Assembly (NCBI GenBank): GCA_002288455.1
Contig: NEUS01000037.1
Location: 1 to 33,846, forward strand
Reading direction: 5' to 3'
Source of the DNA: Opitutia bacterium Tous-C1TDCM
GTDB taxonomy: Bacteria; Verrucomicrobiota; Verrucomicrobiia; Opitutales; Opitutaceae
Length of the DNA: 33,846 nt
Shown: piece after piece, positions 7,877 through 15,569 of the stretch
How the letters are laid out: every line of letters begins with the position of its first letter
Position numbering within the stretch: the first letter of the stretch is position 1
Notes under the pieces: generated by a model
What the model saw: the letters and a program-made list of their open reading frames with translations, nothing else
Told to the model about the DNA's origin: nothing
The model's database searches: none
Translations under genes and position numbers: made by a program

Positions 7877-9084
7877 ATTTCCGAGCCCTGGAAACGGATC
7901 TGGATCCGGTAGACCTTTTTCGTGCGGCACTTGATCGCGCCGGTGGCGAGGTCGACCTTCTCCGGGATCTCGATTTTGTGGATGTCGACGACGGCGTGGT
8001 AGCCGCGCTCGGAAAACACGTCGATCAGCATGGCCAGCGACATCGGATCCTCGAGCACCGGATCTTCGGTATTGATCAACGCCACGCCCGAGATCGCGTG
8101 CCGGATCACGATCGGAATCATCTTCTTTTCGATGAAGGTGACGACCGTCGCGAACTGCTCGCGGTGTTCCAATTCGTAGGAGTCGAGCCGGCGGACCATT
8201 TCCTGCCGGGCGCCGACGATGATCTCGCTCGCCACCGGCACGCCGCGCAACCGGTCCACCGTGCGGGGATCGAGCTCGAGCGTGCTCTGGTATTCGAGTT
8301 CGTGAAGGATATTGCGCTCCACCTCTTCGATCGGGCCCTGCGCGTTGATGAAGTGGTAGTGGAAGATTTCCTTCAGCGACTGCAGCGCGTCCCAAGTCTG
8401 TTCCTTGAAGACACGGTAGCGCCGGCGCGCCAGGGTTTCGTCGTGGTCCGTCGGGCGGTCTTCCCAGAGCTCGCCGATGCCCGTGCGCGCGACTTCCTCG
8501 TTGTGCACCTTGGTTTCGCGGCCGCGCTTCAGTTGGCGCGCGATCGATTCCTTCTCGTCGACGAAGAGCACCATGATGTGGATCGTCGGCTGGCGGAAAT
8601 GGATGCTGAGCGGCGTGTGGTAAAACTCGCGGCGCAGCATGTGCATTTTGTCCACGAGCAGCTTGAGGCACTCGACCTGCACATTGGTGCGCGGGAAACC
8701 GTCGAGGATGACGCCGTCCTGATATTGCCGTTTCAGCAATTGCCGGAGCAGCAAACCGACGACCTCGCGGTCGCCGACCATGTTGCCCGCATCCTTCAGC
8801 GCCTTGGCTTCGGGCGTATCGAGCAGCGCACTGATCACGATGGGCGGGCAGGTGAGGCCCCGGGTTTTCGTGATGAAGGCCGTGTTGGTGCCCTTGCCGG
8901 CGCCCGGCGCGCCGCCGAGCAGAATGATTTCCTTGGGAAACCGCAGGTGCTCCAAGCCTACCTTCGCCACCAAGTCGCGCCAGACGGATTCGAAAATCAG
9001 GTGCGCGTCCTTGATCTCAAGATCGGTGAGCTTTCCCGGGGTCGGGGCGGCGGCGGCAGGTGCGGTCGCAGGGTTTAGCGGCAT
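7864..9084 (-). CDS. Adenylate-kinase-like NMP kinase with C-terminal extension
   Basis: The predicted protein has 406 residues, about twice the length of adenylate kinase (roughly 215). After a 45-residue N-terminal extension come the P-loop GGAPGAGKGT (57-66), the NMP-binding and core motif DGFPRT (128-133) and an Arg/Asp lid-type segment with RPTDHDETLARRRY (210-223). The kinase core therefore seems complete and should transfer phosphate from ATP to a nucleoside monophosphate. Residues from about 268 to 406 form an extra mixed alpha/beta region that I do not recognise. An alternative ATG at 9120 adds 12 residues but lies inside a heptad array, so 9084 is preferred. Whether it replaces or supplements a standard Adk cannot be judged from this window. 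Confidence 0.8.
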   Translation of the reverse strand: MPLNPATAPAAAAPTPGKLTDLEIKDAHLIFESVWRDLVAKVGLEHLRFPKEIILLGGAPGAGKGTNTAFITKTRGLTCPPIVISALLDTPEAKALKDAGNMVGDREVVGLLLRQLLKRQYQDGVILDGFPRTNVQVECLKLLVDKMHMLRREFYHTPLSIHFRQPTIHIMVLFVDEKESIARQLKRGRETKVHNEEVARTGIGELWEDRPTDHDETLARRRYRVFKEQTWDALQSLKEIFHYHFINAQGPIEEVERNILHELEYQSTLELDPRTVDRLRGVPVASEIIVGARQEMVRRLDSYELEHREQFATVVTFIEKKMIPIVIRHAISGVALINTEDPVLEDPMSLAMLIDVFSERGYHAVVDIHKIEIPEKVDLATGAIKCRTKKVYRIQIRFQGSEIRRG

Positions 9085-9094
9085 GAGAGGGTTT

Positions 9095-9266
9095 GGCAAA
9101 GGGCGGAGGGCTAGAGGCATTTGCCCGCAAGTTCGACACAAGAAACGCCCCGCCTCCCAAATGCCAGCCGCTAGCCGCCAACTCCAAACTCCGAACCCCG
9201 AACTCCGAACTCCAAACCCCGTTCCCGAACCCAGAACCCAGAACCCAAAACCCAGAACCCAGAACC
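9095..9266. repeat. Heptad arrays E: inverted GGC-type arms plus long GAACTCC/GAACCCA array
   Basis: The left arm is GGCAAAG, GGCGGAG, GGCTAGA, GGCATTT (9095-9122). After a 31-base core, a continuous in-phase array runs 9154-9266 in 7-base steps. It starts CTCCCAA, ATGCCAG, CCGCTAG, CCGCCAA, moves through CTCCGAA-type units and ends in GAACCCA/AAACCCA units. A single 6-base unit (9221-9226) breaks the phase. CAAATGCC and CTAGCC in the right part are inverted copies of words in the left arm. With about 16 units this is the longest array in the window. It lies between the U32 gene stop and the kinase start. Confidence 0.82.
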
Positions 9267-9298
9267 GCGCCGCGCGCCCCGCTGCGCGGCGCCGGTTC
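9262..9298 (-). terminator. GC hairpin at the end of the U32 gene
   Basis: An inverted repeat pairs CGCCGCGC (9268-9275) with GCGCGGCG (9284-9291) around an 8-base loop. It is extended by GAACCG (9262-9267) with CGGTTC (9293-9298) after one bulged base. The right arm overlaps the U32 stop codon (9297-9299). On the minus strand the hairpin leads straight into TTCTGGG-type heptads. There is no T-run, so classic intrinsic termination is uncertain, but the position fits a 3'-end structure. Confidence 0.45.
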
Positions 9299-11864
9299 AC
9301 GTTTTCCGCCGGATCACCTGCGCCGCGGTCTCCATCTGGCCGCGCGTCACGCCGAGCTGGTTGATCAGCTTCAGTTCCCGCCACAGTTCGTCCCCGGAAA
9401 TCTCGCCGCGCAGCAATTGCGCGTAGCGGCCCAGGGTGCGCGTCATTTCCTCGGCCGGTTCGTTCACGAATTCCACGCGGAAACTGCGCGCCCCGAGCTC
9501 GACCAGCCGCGCGGCGTATTCGGCGCCGGTCTGGGCGCGGTTGTTGAAAACCGTGTTGCGGCAACCGGCGTCCGCCTTGAGCGGCAGCTCGGCCCCCACG
9601 CGGTCGCGCAGCGCCACGCGGTGTTTGTCGCAGGGCCGGCCGCAGTCGCGGTAGTCCTTGCCCGAGGACAGAAACGCGCAAAACACGCAGTGCTCCATAT
9701 GGAACATCGGCATGTGCTGGTGGATCGTCAGGTCGAACCACGTCCCCGGCGCCGCCTGCAGCAACGCTTCCAATTGGCCGATGTTGAGGTCGTAGCTGGC
9801 CGTCACGCGCTCGAGGCCGTAACGCTGGAGGTAATACGCCGCCGTCCACGGATTCGCCACGTTGAGCGAGAAGTCGCCGCGCTTCCGGTCGCCCGCGAAA
9901 AACGCGAGGTGGTCGTGGTTGCGCACGAGGTAGCCGTCGGCTTCGGACGAACGCACCTGTTTGAGGATCCACTCCTCGCCCGGCTTGAAGATGCGCGGCG
10001 CCGCCACCCAGATCGTCGCCGCGGCCGCCGGATCCTGCGGTTGCAATTCCCGGAAGCGCGCGACGGCGTCGCGGTAGTGTTTCGGGTTTTCGAATTCGCA
10101 GTAGATCGTCCGCACCCCGGCCGCCCAGGCCGCGTCCAATTGTTCGAGCAGCCGGATGACCGCGATCAGCTCGGGCGCCCGTTCCGGCGGCGGAGCCGCC
10201 CGGAAATCCGGCGCCGCGAACGATTCCCGCAGCTGCCAGCGCTTGGGCTGCGCGCGCAGCCGTTCCAGGGTCGCCGCGGCTTCGCGGCGCAGGCGGTTGA
10301 GTTCGCTGACCGGCAAAATCACCGCGCCCTCGAGGTGCGATTCCAGTTTGCCCAGGCGGAACGGCGTACCGCCGAGCCGCCCGAGTTGCTCGCGCAGTCG
10401 TTCCGCGGAAAGCGGCTGCTTCTCCGCCGCCGCGAGCGGCACGGCCGACTCGACCTTCGCCACATGGCCCTCGCCATCGCTCGCGATCAGCGTCAGCGGC
10501 GTGCCCGCGCGACCGTGGATCTCGAGGTCGACGGGCCGCTGGAAACGGATCTGCTCGCCCTCGAAGGTACCGCGCAGTTCGCGGTCGAGCGCGGGGTCGT
10601 TGGTCTTCCAAAGCCATTGGCCGACCCGCACGCGGCGCCAGTCGATGTCGCCCTGGCCGAAGCGCAGCGTCGTCTCGCCGCCCGCCCCGCCGCGCGGCTC
10701 GACCTGATAGACGCGGCCGCCTTCCTCTTTCTCTTCGGGCTTGCCGGCGTCGAAGACGATGCCGTCGCCGGGCTTCAGCGGCGCGGCGAGTTTCAGGGTG
10801 ACGGATTCGTTGGCCACCGCGGCGATTTCGCCGAGGAAGACGCCGCGCTTGGTGCCGAAGCGCGCGTGCGCGAGTTCCTGGTTGTGGATGCCGCGGAACC
10901 AACCCGTGTAGAGCCCGCGGGAAAATGCCATCTGCAGTTCGTAGCGGGCGGGATCGGCCGCGGCGTCTCCCTTTGCCTCGCGGTCGGTCGCCCGCGGTCC
11001 GGCGAGCTTGTCCAAGGCCTGCCGATACACGCGGGTGATGCTGGCGACGTATTCGGGCGCTTTCAGGCGACCTTCGATTTTAAGCGAAGCCACGCCGGCG
11101 CGCACGAGCTCCGGGAGCACGTCGATGCCGGCGAGATCCTGCGGGCTGAGCAGATAGCGGCGGTCGCCGAGATCGATCTGGCGGCCGTCGGCGATCAGGT
11201 CGTAGGGCAGGCGGCAGGCTTGGGCGCATTCGCCGCGGTTCGCCGAACGGCCGCCGAGCGATTCGCTCGTCAGGCACTGGCCGGAATAGGCGACGCAGAG
11301 CGCGCCGTGCACGAAGACTTCCAGCGGCAGCGCCACGGGAGCCGTTTTTTGCGCGGCCTGGATTTTTTCGATTTCGGCGATGGAGTTCTCGCGCGCGAGC
11401 ACGACCAGTTGCGCCCCGAGCTCGCGGGCAAAGTCCACGCCGGCCGCGCTCGTGACCGTCATCTGCGTCGAGGTGTGGATCGGGAAATCCGGCGAGAGCG
11501 CGCGGATCATCCGGCAGATGCCGACGTCCTGCACGATCGCCGCATCCACGCCCGCGGCGATGATGGTGCGCAGGTAGTCCGCGGCGTCGGCCAACTCGGG
11601 CGTGAAGACGAGGGTGTTGAAGGTGACGTAGCCGCGCACACCGCGGCGGTGCAAAAACTCCATCAGCGCCGGCAGGTCCGCCTGGGTGAAGTTCTTCGCG
11701 CGCATCCGCGCGTTGAAACGCTCGAGGCCGAAGTAGATCGCGTCGGCGCCGTTTTCGACCGCGGCTTTGGCGCATTCCCAATCGCCGGCGGGCGCGAGCA
11801 GTTCCGGGCGCACCGGGACGGGCGTGGGCGACGGCGAAAGGGCGGGAGCGGAAACGGAAGACAC
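9297..11864 (-). CDS. U32 peptidase-family protein, two-domain (RlhA/TrhP-like)
   Basis: This 855-residue member of the U32 family is longer than E. coli RlhA/YdcP (about 650). The first TIM-barrel-like domain starts RPELLAPAGDWECAKAAVENGAD (about 19-41), shown here across its length. It carries the family signature EVFVHGALC ... SGQC (182-197) with cysteines 190, 197, 213 and 217, the expected ligands of a [4Fe-4S] cluster. A middle beta-rich collagenase-like region (DUF3656 type, about 290-600) is followed by a second U32-like domain with its own cysteine set (HCVFC ... CGRPC, about 725-745). Characterised relatives use prephenate to hydroxylate rRNA or tRNA bases, so RNA modification is likelier than proteolysis. 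Start is GTG at 11862-11864. Confidence 0.85.
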   Translation of the reverse strand: MSSVSAPALSPSPTPVPVRPELLAPAGDWECAKAAVENGADAIYFGLERFNARMRAKNFTQADLPALMEFLHRRGVRGYVTFNTLVFTPELADAADYLRTIIAAGVDAAIVQDVGICRMIRALSPDFPIHTSTQMTVTSAAGVDFARELGAQLVVLARENSIAEIEKIQAAQKTAPVALPLEVFVHGALCVAYSGQCLTSESLGGRSANRGECAQACRLPYDLIADGRQIDLGDRRYLLSPQDLAGIDVLPELVRAGVASLKIEGRLKAPEYVASITRVYRQALDKLAGPRATDREAKGDAAADPARYELQMAFSRGLYTGWFRGIHNQELAHARFGTKRGVFLGEIAAVANESVTLKLAAPLKPGDGIVFDAGKPEEKEEGGRVYQVEPRGGAGGETTLRFGQGDIDWRRVRVGQWLWKTNDPALDRELRGTFEGEQIRFQRPVDLEIHGRAGTPLTLIASDGEGHVAKVESAVPLAAAEKQPLSAERLREQLGRLGGTPFRLGKLESHLEGAVILPVSELNRLRREAAATLERLRAQPKRWQLRESFAAPDFRAAPPPERAPELIAVIRLLEQLDAAWAAGVRTIYCEFENPKHYRDAVARFRELQPQDPAAAATIWVAAPRIFKPGEEWILKQVRSSEADGYLVRNHDHLAFFAGDRKRGDFSLNVANPWTAAYYLQRYGLERVTASYDLNIGQLEALLQAAPGTWFDLTIHQHMPMFHMEHCVFCAFLSSGKDYRDCGRPCDKHRVALRDRVGAELPLKADAGCRNTVFNNRAQTGAEYAARLVELGARSFRVEFVNEPAEEMTRTLGRYAQLLRGEISGDELWRELKLINQLGVTRGQMETAAQVIRRKT

Positions 11865-11901
11865 GCGGAAAACTGTGGCGGCGGCGGAACGCAGTGCAAC
11901 G

Positions 11902-13155
11902 TCACGGCGCCGCTGGCGGCCGGGCGGGGTTGCTCGCCACGTGCGGCGCGGCCGCCCGGAGTTCCGCGGCCAGCAAGGCGGTGAGCACGAAGAAACCGAT
12001 CGCCGCGTAGCCGAGTTGCGGCAGGCCGGCGAGTTGACCGCCGGGCGTGCGCGTGACGAAGACGCCCGCGAGGACGTTGGCGCTCGCGCTCGCCGCCTGT
12101 TGCAGCGCGGCGTTCACGCTCATGAAACCGCCGCGGTAGCGGGCCTCCACGGCGTTGGTGATCATCGTCATGGCCGGGGAGAAACGGCCCGACATCGTCA
12201 CCATAAACAGCGCCATCACGATCGATGCCGTTGCGACCGAGGCCGGGCCGAGCCGCGTGATGACCAGCACGGTGCCGATGGCGCCGATCGAGATGAACAC
12301 GAGCAGTTTCAGCCGGTCCATCCGGTCGCAAAGCCAGCCGACCAACGGCGTGCTCAGCGCGGTGGCGAGACCGCCGACGGCGTAGGTGATCGGCAACTGC
12401 ACGGCCTCGTTGAGCCCGACGTTGGCAACGAACGAAGGCGCGATGAACGGGATGAGAATGCCGCCGGCCATGACGAGCACCGCGCCGAGGGCGAAGGCGC
12501 GGAGGTGGATGCCGTGCGACATGATTTCCCGCATTTGCCGGATCGGGCGGTGGTCCTGCACCGCGGTGCGGATCGGCGGAAGGGTCGCGATCGCGACGCC
12601 GAGAATGACGGCGACGAAACCGACCAGCAGGAAAAACGGCGCGTGCCAGCCGAATTTGCCGGCGAGCACGAGCCCGAGGGGCACACCGAGTACGGAGGCC
12701 AGGGGAAAGGCCGACATCACGATCCCCATGGCCCGGCCGCGGCGTTCCGGCGGGATGATGTCGCCGACCATCGCGCCGACCATGGAGCCGGCGAGACCGC
12801 CGAAGGCGCCGGCGGCGATGCGCGCGAGCATCAGCGTGTGGTGGGTCGGAGCCAGGGTGCAGGCGAGGGTGGCGAGGCCGAAGCCCGCGAAGAGGACGAC
12901 GAGGGAGCGTTTGCGGTCGAAGCGATCGAGGAAGAAGCCGCCGGCCAAACCGGCGAAGGCTGCGGCGATGCCGTAGGACGCGACCAAGTAGGTGAATTGC
13001 GCCGGACCGATGTTGAAGACCGCCATCAGCTGCGAGCCGAGCGGCATCATGATCATGAAATCCATGACGTGCGTGAACTGGACGGCCGCCAAGGTCAGCA
13101 GCGTCGCCCGCTCGCGGGCCGGCGAGAGGGCGTGGTGCTGGAGCGGCGCGGACAT
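11902..13155 (-). CDS. Major facilitator superfamily transporter
   Basis: This predicted 417-residue transporter has about twelve hydrophobic helices. The loop after helix 2 reads GGFFLDRFDRKRSL (near residues 65-80), the MFS motif-A pattern, and a related WLCDRMDRLKLL loop occurs in the second half. It resembles drug/arabinose-efflux type MFS proteins, but the substrate cannot be assigned. ATG at 13155 (MSAPLQHH) is chosen over an in-frame TTG at 13185, because a pyrimidine-rich leader like those of other genes here precedes it. It lies 37 bases upstream of the U32 gene and 76 bases downstream of the LysR gene, in the same direction, so it could be a target of that regulator. Confidence 0.85.
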   Translation of the reverse strand: MSAPLQHHALSPARERATLLTLAAVQFTHVMDFMIMMPLGSQLMAVFNIGPAQFTYLVASYGIAAAFAGLAGGFFLDRFDRKRSLVVLFAGFGLATLACTLAPTHHTLMLARIAAGAFGGLAGSMVGAMVGDIIPPERRGRAMGIVMSAFPLASVLGVPLGLVLAGKFGWHAPFFLLVGFVAVILGVAIATLPPIRTAVQDHRPIRQMREIMSHGIHLRAFALGAVLVMAGGILIPFIAPSFVANVGLNEAVQLPITYAVGGLATALSTPLVGWLCDRMDRLKLLVFISIGAIGTVLVITRLGPASVATASIVMALFMVTMSGRFSPAMTMITNAVEARYRGGFMSVNAALQQAASASANVLAGVFVTRTPGGQLAGLPQLGYAAIGFFVLTALLAAELRAAAPHVASNPARPPAAP

Positions 13156-13231
13156 GGAGAGCGGAGAGTTGGGCTTTTGCTCCAAAGCGCAACCGGCGGT
13201 CCGGCCCGCGGTCGGATTTGCCGCGGCTGAA

Positions 13232-14143
13232 TCAGGCCGGATTCGCGCTCGCGGCGGCTTCCCGGGCTTTCACGTACTCCCGGAAATGCGTCAGGAACTG
13301 CTCGGCACCGCGGCTTTGGTAGCGTTGCAGATGCCGAATCACCACCAATTGGCGGGTCGGCAGGCTGCCGGTGAGACGCAGGTAGGTCAGCGCGTCGCGG
13401 TCGTCCGGTGTGCGGGCCAATTCCGGCAAGATCGAGATGCCCGAGCCCTGGGCGACAAACAGCTTCAGGGTCGCCACTTGCGCGCAACGGATACCGATGC
13501 GCGGCTGGAATTTTTGGTCCCCGAAGAAGCTGCGGATCTGCGCGCTCAGGGCGCTTGAGTCACCGAGCGAGACAAAGGTCTCCGCCGCGAGATCCTGAAT
13601 GCTGATCTCGCTGCGGAGCGCGAAGGGATGCTCTTTTCCCACAACGAGGAGCAACGGCTCGGTGAGCAAGGGCTCGATTGAAACGCGGTGCTCCACCACA
13701 GGCAACGGGACTACCGCAAGGTCGAGATCGCCGTCGACCACCGCGCGGATGAGGTCGGAGCGGAAATCCTCGCGGGCATCGATCAGAAGATTCGGATGAT
13801 GATTTCGGCATTCCGCGAGGAACGGAGTAACCAGATAGGGCATAACGGTTTGAACCGCACCGACCGTGATCCTTCGGCCTAGGCTCGGATGATCGCTCAA
13901 CTCGCGGGCGGCGTTTTCGACTTCGAAGAGAATGCGTTTCGCCCGTTGCAAGAACGCCGTGCCGGCCTCGGTCAGCACGGCCTTGCGCCCGAGACGGTGG
14001 AACAGCTTGTGCCCGACCTCGGCTTCGAGATTTATAATCTGCTGGCTTAGAGAGGGCTGAGATACGTTGGAACGTTCCGCGGCACGGGTGAAGTTATGCG
14101 TCTCAGCGACGGCAACGAAGTAACGCAGTTGGTACAGTTCCAT
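13232..14143 (-). CDS. LysR-family regulator, OxyR-like but without redox cysteines
   Basis: This 303-residue LysR-type protein has an N-terminal winged helix (residues 1-60) with FTRAAERSNVSQPSLSQQI as recognition region. The effector domain is close in wording to OxyR (TVMPYLVTPFL, VAQGSGISILPELA). In E. coli OxyR, Cys199 lies in LEDGHC and Cys208 in GFC. The matching segments here read LGDSSA and SFF, so both redox cysteines are absent and peroxide sensing by disulfide is not expected. ATG at 14143 starts MELYQLRYF; a TTG two codons upstream is less likely. The gene diverges from the small membrane protein at 14250 and precedes the MFS gene. Confidence 0.88.
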   Translation of the reverse strand: MELYQLRYFVAVAETHNFTRAAERSNVSQPSLSQQIINLEAEVGHKLFHRLGRKAVLTEAGTAFLQRAKRILFEVENAARELSDHPSLGRRITVGAVQTVMPYLVTPFLAECRNHHPNLLIDAREDFRSDLIRAVVDGDLDLAVVPLPVVEHRVSIEPLLTEPLLLVVGKEHPFALRSEISIQDLAAETFVSLGDSSALSAQIRSFFGDQKFQPRIGIRCAQVATLKLFVAQGSGISILPELARTPDDRDALTYLRLTGSLPTRQLVVIRHLQRYQSRGAEQFLTHFREYVKAREAAASANPA

Positions 14144-14178
14144 AGGCAAAAACGATACATACGATAGGGAAGTTCGAT
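14142..14178. promoter_or_regulatory. OxyR-type tetrad operator overlapping the LysR start
   Basis: ATAG (14142-14145), CGAT (14153-14156), ATAG (14164-14167) and CGAT (14175-14178) are each separated by exactly seven bases. This is the spacing of the four OxyR contact tetrads (ATAG-N7-CTAT-N7-ATAG-N7-CTAT), with CTAT replaced by CGAT twice. It covers the predicted -10 region and the start codon of the LysR gene, which would fit autorepression. The match is by eye only. Confidence 0.45.
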
Positions 14179-14183
14179 TTCAA
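14156..14183 (-). promoter_or_regulatory. Likely promoter of the LysR gene
   Basis: On the minus strand, -35 TTGAAA (14183-14178) matches the consensus at five of six positions. A 16-base spacer follows, then -10 TATGTA (14161-14156), a weak match. The predicted transcript would have a very short leader. The region overlaps the tetrad operator. Confidence 0.4.
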
Positions 14184-14200
14184 CTATTTCGTTTTGGGCC

Positions 14201-14206
14201 TATACT
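14201..14206 (+). promoter_or_regulatory. -10 box TATACT of the small membrane protein gene
   Basis: TATACT matches TATAAT at five of six positions and lies 43 bases before the ATG at 14250. The hexamer 17 bases upstream (TTTCAA, 14178-14183) is a poor -35 and overlaps the LysR promoter, as would suit activation by the divergent regulator. Confidence 0.45.
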
Positions 14207-14249
14207 AGGTGCGTCGGACCAATTGTGGTTCGGCAAACCAAACGAAACT

Positions 14250-14432
14250 ATGAATAAGAACATCCTCCTTGCGGTTACCTCCGGCACGATTGCCGCCGCC
14301 GCCCTCGTGCTTTCTTTCCGTTCCTCGGTTACTGCGGATTCCCTGATCGGCTTTGCCAGCGTCCTCGGACTGCTGGGCATCGCGACCTTGGAGTATCGCA
14401 TCAACTGGAAGCGGCTCCTCGGCCTCAACTAA
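14250..14432 (+). CDS. Small 60-residue membrane protein, unknown function
   Basis: This 60-residue protein begins MNKNILLAVTSGTIAAAALV and consists of two hydrophobic segments (about 5-22 and 31-46). The short basic tail is YRINWKRLLGLN. No family was recognised. It is a convincing gene because it has its own near-consensus -10 box upstream and a strong intrinsic terminator 24 bases after the stop. It is therefore probably transcribed alone. It shares its control region with the divergent LysR gene and may be regulated by it. ATG is preferred over a TTG at 14223. Confidence 0.7.
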   Translation: MNKNILLAVTSGTIAAAALVLSFRSSVTADSLIGFASVLGLLGIATLEYRINWKRLLGLN

Positions 14433-14456
14433 GCCGAAGAGCAGATAACCTGAACA

Positions 14457-14485
14457 GGGGTCCGGAGCAATCCGGGCCCCTTTTT
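14457..14485 (+). terminator. Intrinsic terminator of the small membrane protein gene
   Basis: A 9-bp stem pairs GGGGTCCGG (14457-14465) with CCGGGCCCC (14472-14480), with one G-T pair and a 6-base AGCAAT loop. It is followed directly by TTTTT (14481-14485) and then ATT. This is the only textbook Rho-independent terminator found in the window. Confidence 0.9.
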
Positions 14486-14594
14486 ATTGCCCGGATCCGG
14501 CGGCCGGGGCGGAAAAGGGCACTTTTGGTCCAACGGTAGACAAAGCACGTCGCCGCCGGCGCTTCCTTGGCATCACGATCCCGTATCAGCCCGC

Positions 14595-15110
14595 ATGGAG
14601 GAATTGCCCGCACATGACACTTGGCAGCATTGGTTTCAGTCCCACGGCCCGAAGCTGTTGCTCTGCGCCCGGCAATGGACGCGGTCGGCGGCCGATGCCG
14701 AGGACATCGTCCAAGATGCATTTGTCCGTTTCTGGCGGCATCAACGCCACCTGCCCGGCGACCCGATGGCGCTGCTCGTCACTTCGATCCGGCGCGCCGC
14801 TTTGGATCGGGCGCGCGGCGAAGACCGGCGGACGCGCCGCGAAGATTTCTCGCTCGTCGGGGCCGGGGAGCCGACGGCGGAGTTCGTTTCTGCCTTGGAG
14901 GCGGACGACCGTCGGCTCGCGCTCGAGGATGCCCTGGGTCGCCTGCCGGCGGAGCAACGCGAAGTGCTCGTGCTCAAGATCTGGGCGGAGCTCACCTTCG
15001 ACCAAATCGGCGGCGAACTCGGGCTTTCGCCCAACACGGCGGCGTCCCGCTACCGTTACGCCCTTGCCGCCCTGCGTCGGGAACTGACCCCTGCCGATTG
15101 CCATGGATGA
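14595..15110 (+). CDS. ECF-family RNA polymerase sigma factor
   Basis: The 171-residue protein has the two-domain plan of extracytoplasmic function sigma factors. Region 2 includes ADAEDIVQDAFVRFWRH (about 35-51), which binds core polymerase and the -10 element. Region 4 ends in LTFDQIGGELGLSPNTAASR (about 135-154), the helix-turn-helix for the -35 element. The ATG at 14595 (MEELPAHD) is preferred to upstream starts that would add unrelated residues. Its stop overlaps the start of the next gene by 8 bases, so the two are translationally coupled, the usual arrangement for a sigma factor and its membrane regulator. Confidence 0.9.
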   Translation: MEELPAHDTWQHWFQSHGPKLLLCARQWTRSAADAEDIVQDAFVRFWRHQRHLPGDPMALLVTSIRRAALDRARGEDRRTRREDFSLVGAGEPTAEFVSALEADDRRLALEDALGRLPAEQREVLVLKIWAELTFDQIGGELGLSPNTAASRYRYALAALRRELTPADCHG

Positions 15111-15552
15111 CGAACTGAAAGATCTCGAAGCGGAACTGCGCCGCCTGCGACCGGCACCCGTTACCGACCGCCTTTGGGCGCGGTTGGAGGGCGAGTTGGC
15201 CACGGCGGCGCCGCCGCCGGCCGCGCCGGCCGATTGGCGCTGGCTCTGGAGTTTCGTCCTGCCGGCTGCCGCCGCCGCCGCTCTCATGGTCTGGCAACCG
15301 GGCCGGCCCGCGCCGGCGCGGGGAACCGGCGCGGTCCTGGCCGGGGGCGCCCTGCGTCCCGTCGCCGCGGAAAACCTCCTCGTGCGCGCCCGCGACGAAG
15401 GCTTGGTGACGCTCGACGACGGCACGCCGGCCCGGCGCGAGCGTTGGACTTTTGTGGATACGATCACGTGGAGCGATCCGCGGACGAATGCTTCCCTCAC
15501 TTGGACCGTGCCGCGCGAAGAGGTCCGCGTGGTGCCGGTCGTTTTCCAATAA
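15103..15552 (+). CDS. Single-span membrane protein, putative anti-sigma factor
   Basis: The 149-residue protein has a charged N-terminal segment of about 45 residues, one hydrophobic helix (WLWSFVLPAAAAAALMVW, about 47-64) and a C-terminal domain of about 85 residues beyond the membrane. That is the topology of an anti-sigma factor. The ZAS zinc motif (HxxxCxxC) is absent, so if it is an anti-sigma factor it is of another type. The assignment rests on topology and on the 8-base overlap with the ECF sigma gene. The C-terminal half has no recognised family. Confidence 0.6.
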   Translation: MDDELKDLEAELRRLRPAPVTDRLWARLEGELATAAPPPAAPADWRWLWSFVLPAAAAAALMVWQPGRPAPARGTGAVLAGGALRPVAAENLLVRARDEGLVTLDDGTPARRERWTFVDTITWSDPRTNASLTWTVPREEVRVVPVVFQ

Positions 15553-15569
15553 TCCAACCTCCTCCTCCT

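Noticed and set aside
9085-10902. Upstream extension of the kinase frame to give about 1012 residues
   Set aside because: The extension overlaps the U32 gene in another frame and crosses the heptad arrays. The kinase fold begins after 9084.
9093-11984. 963-residue open frame on the plus strand opposite the U32 gene
   Set aside because: It is the complement of a well-supported U32 family gene, and its start lies in the heptad array.
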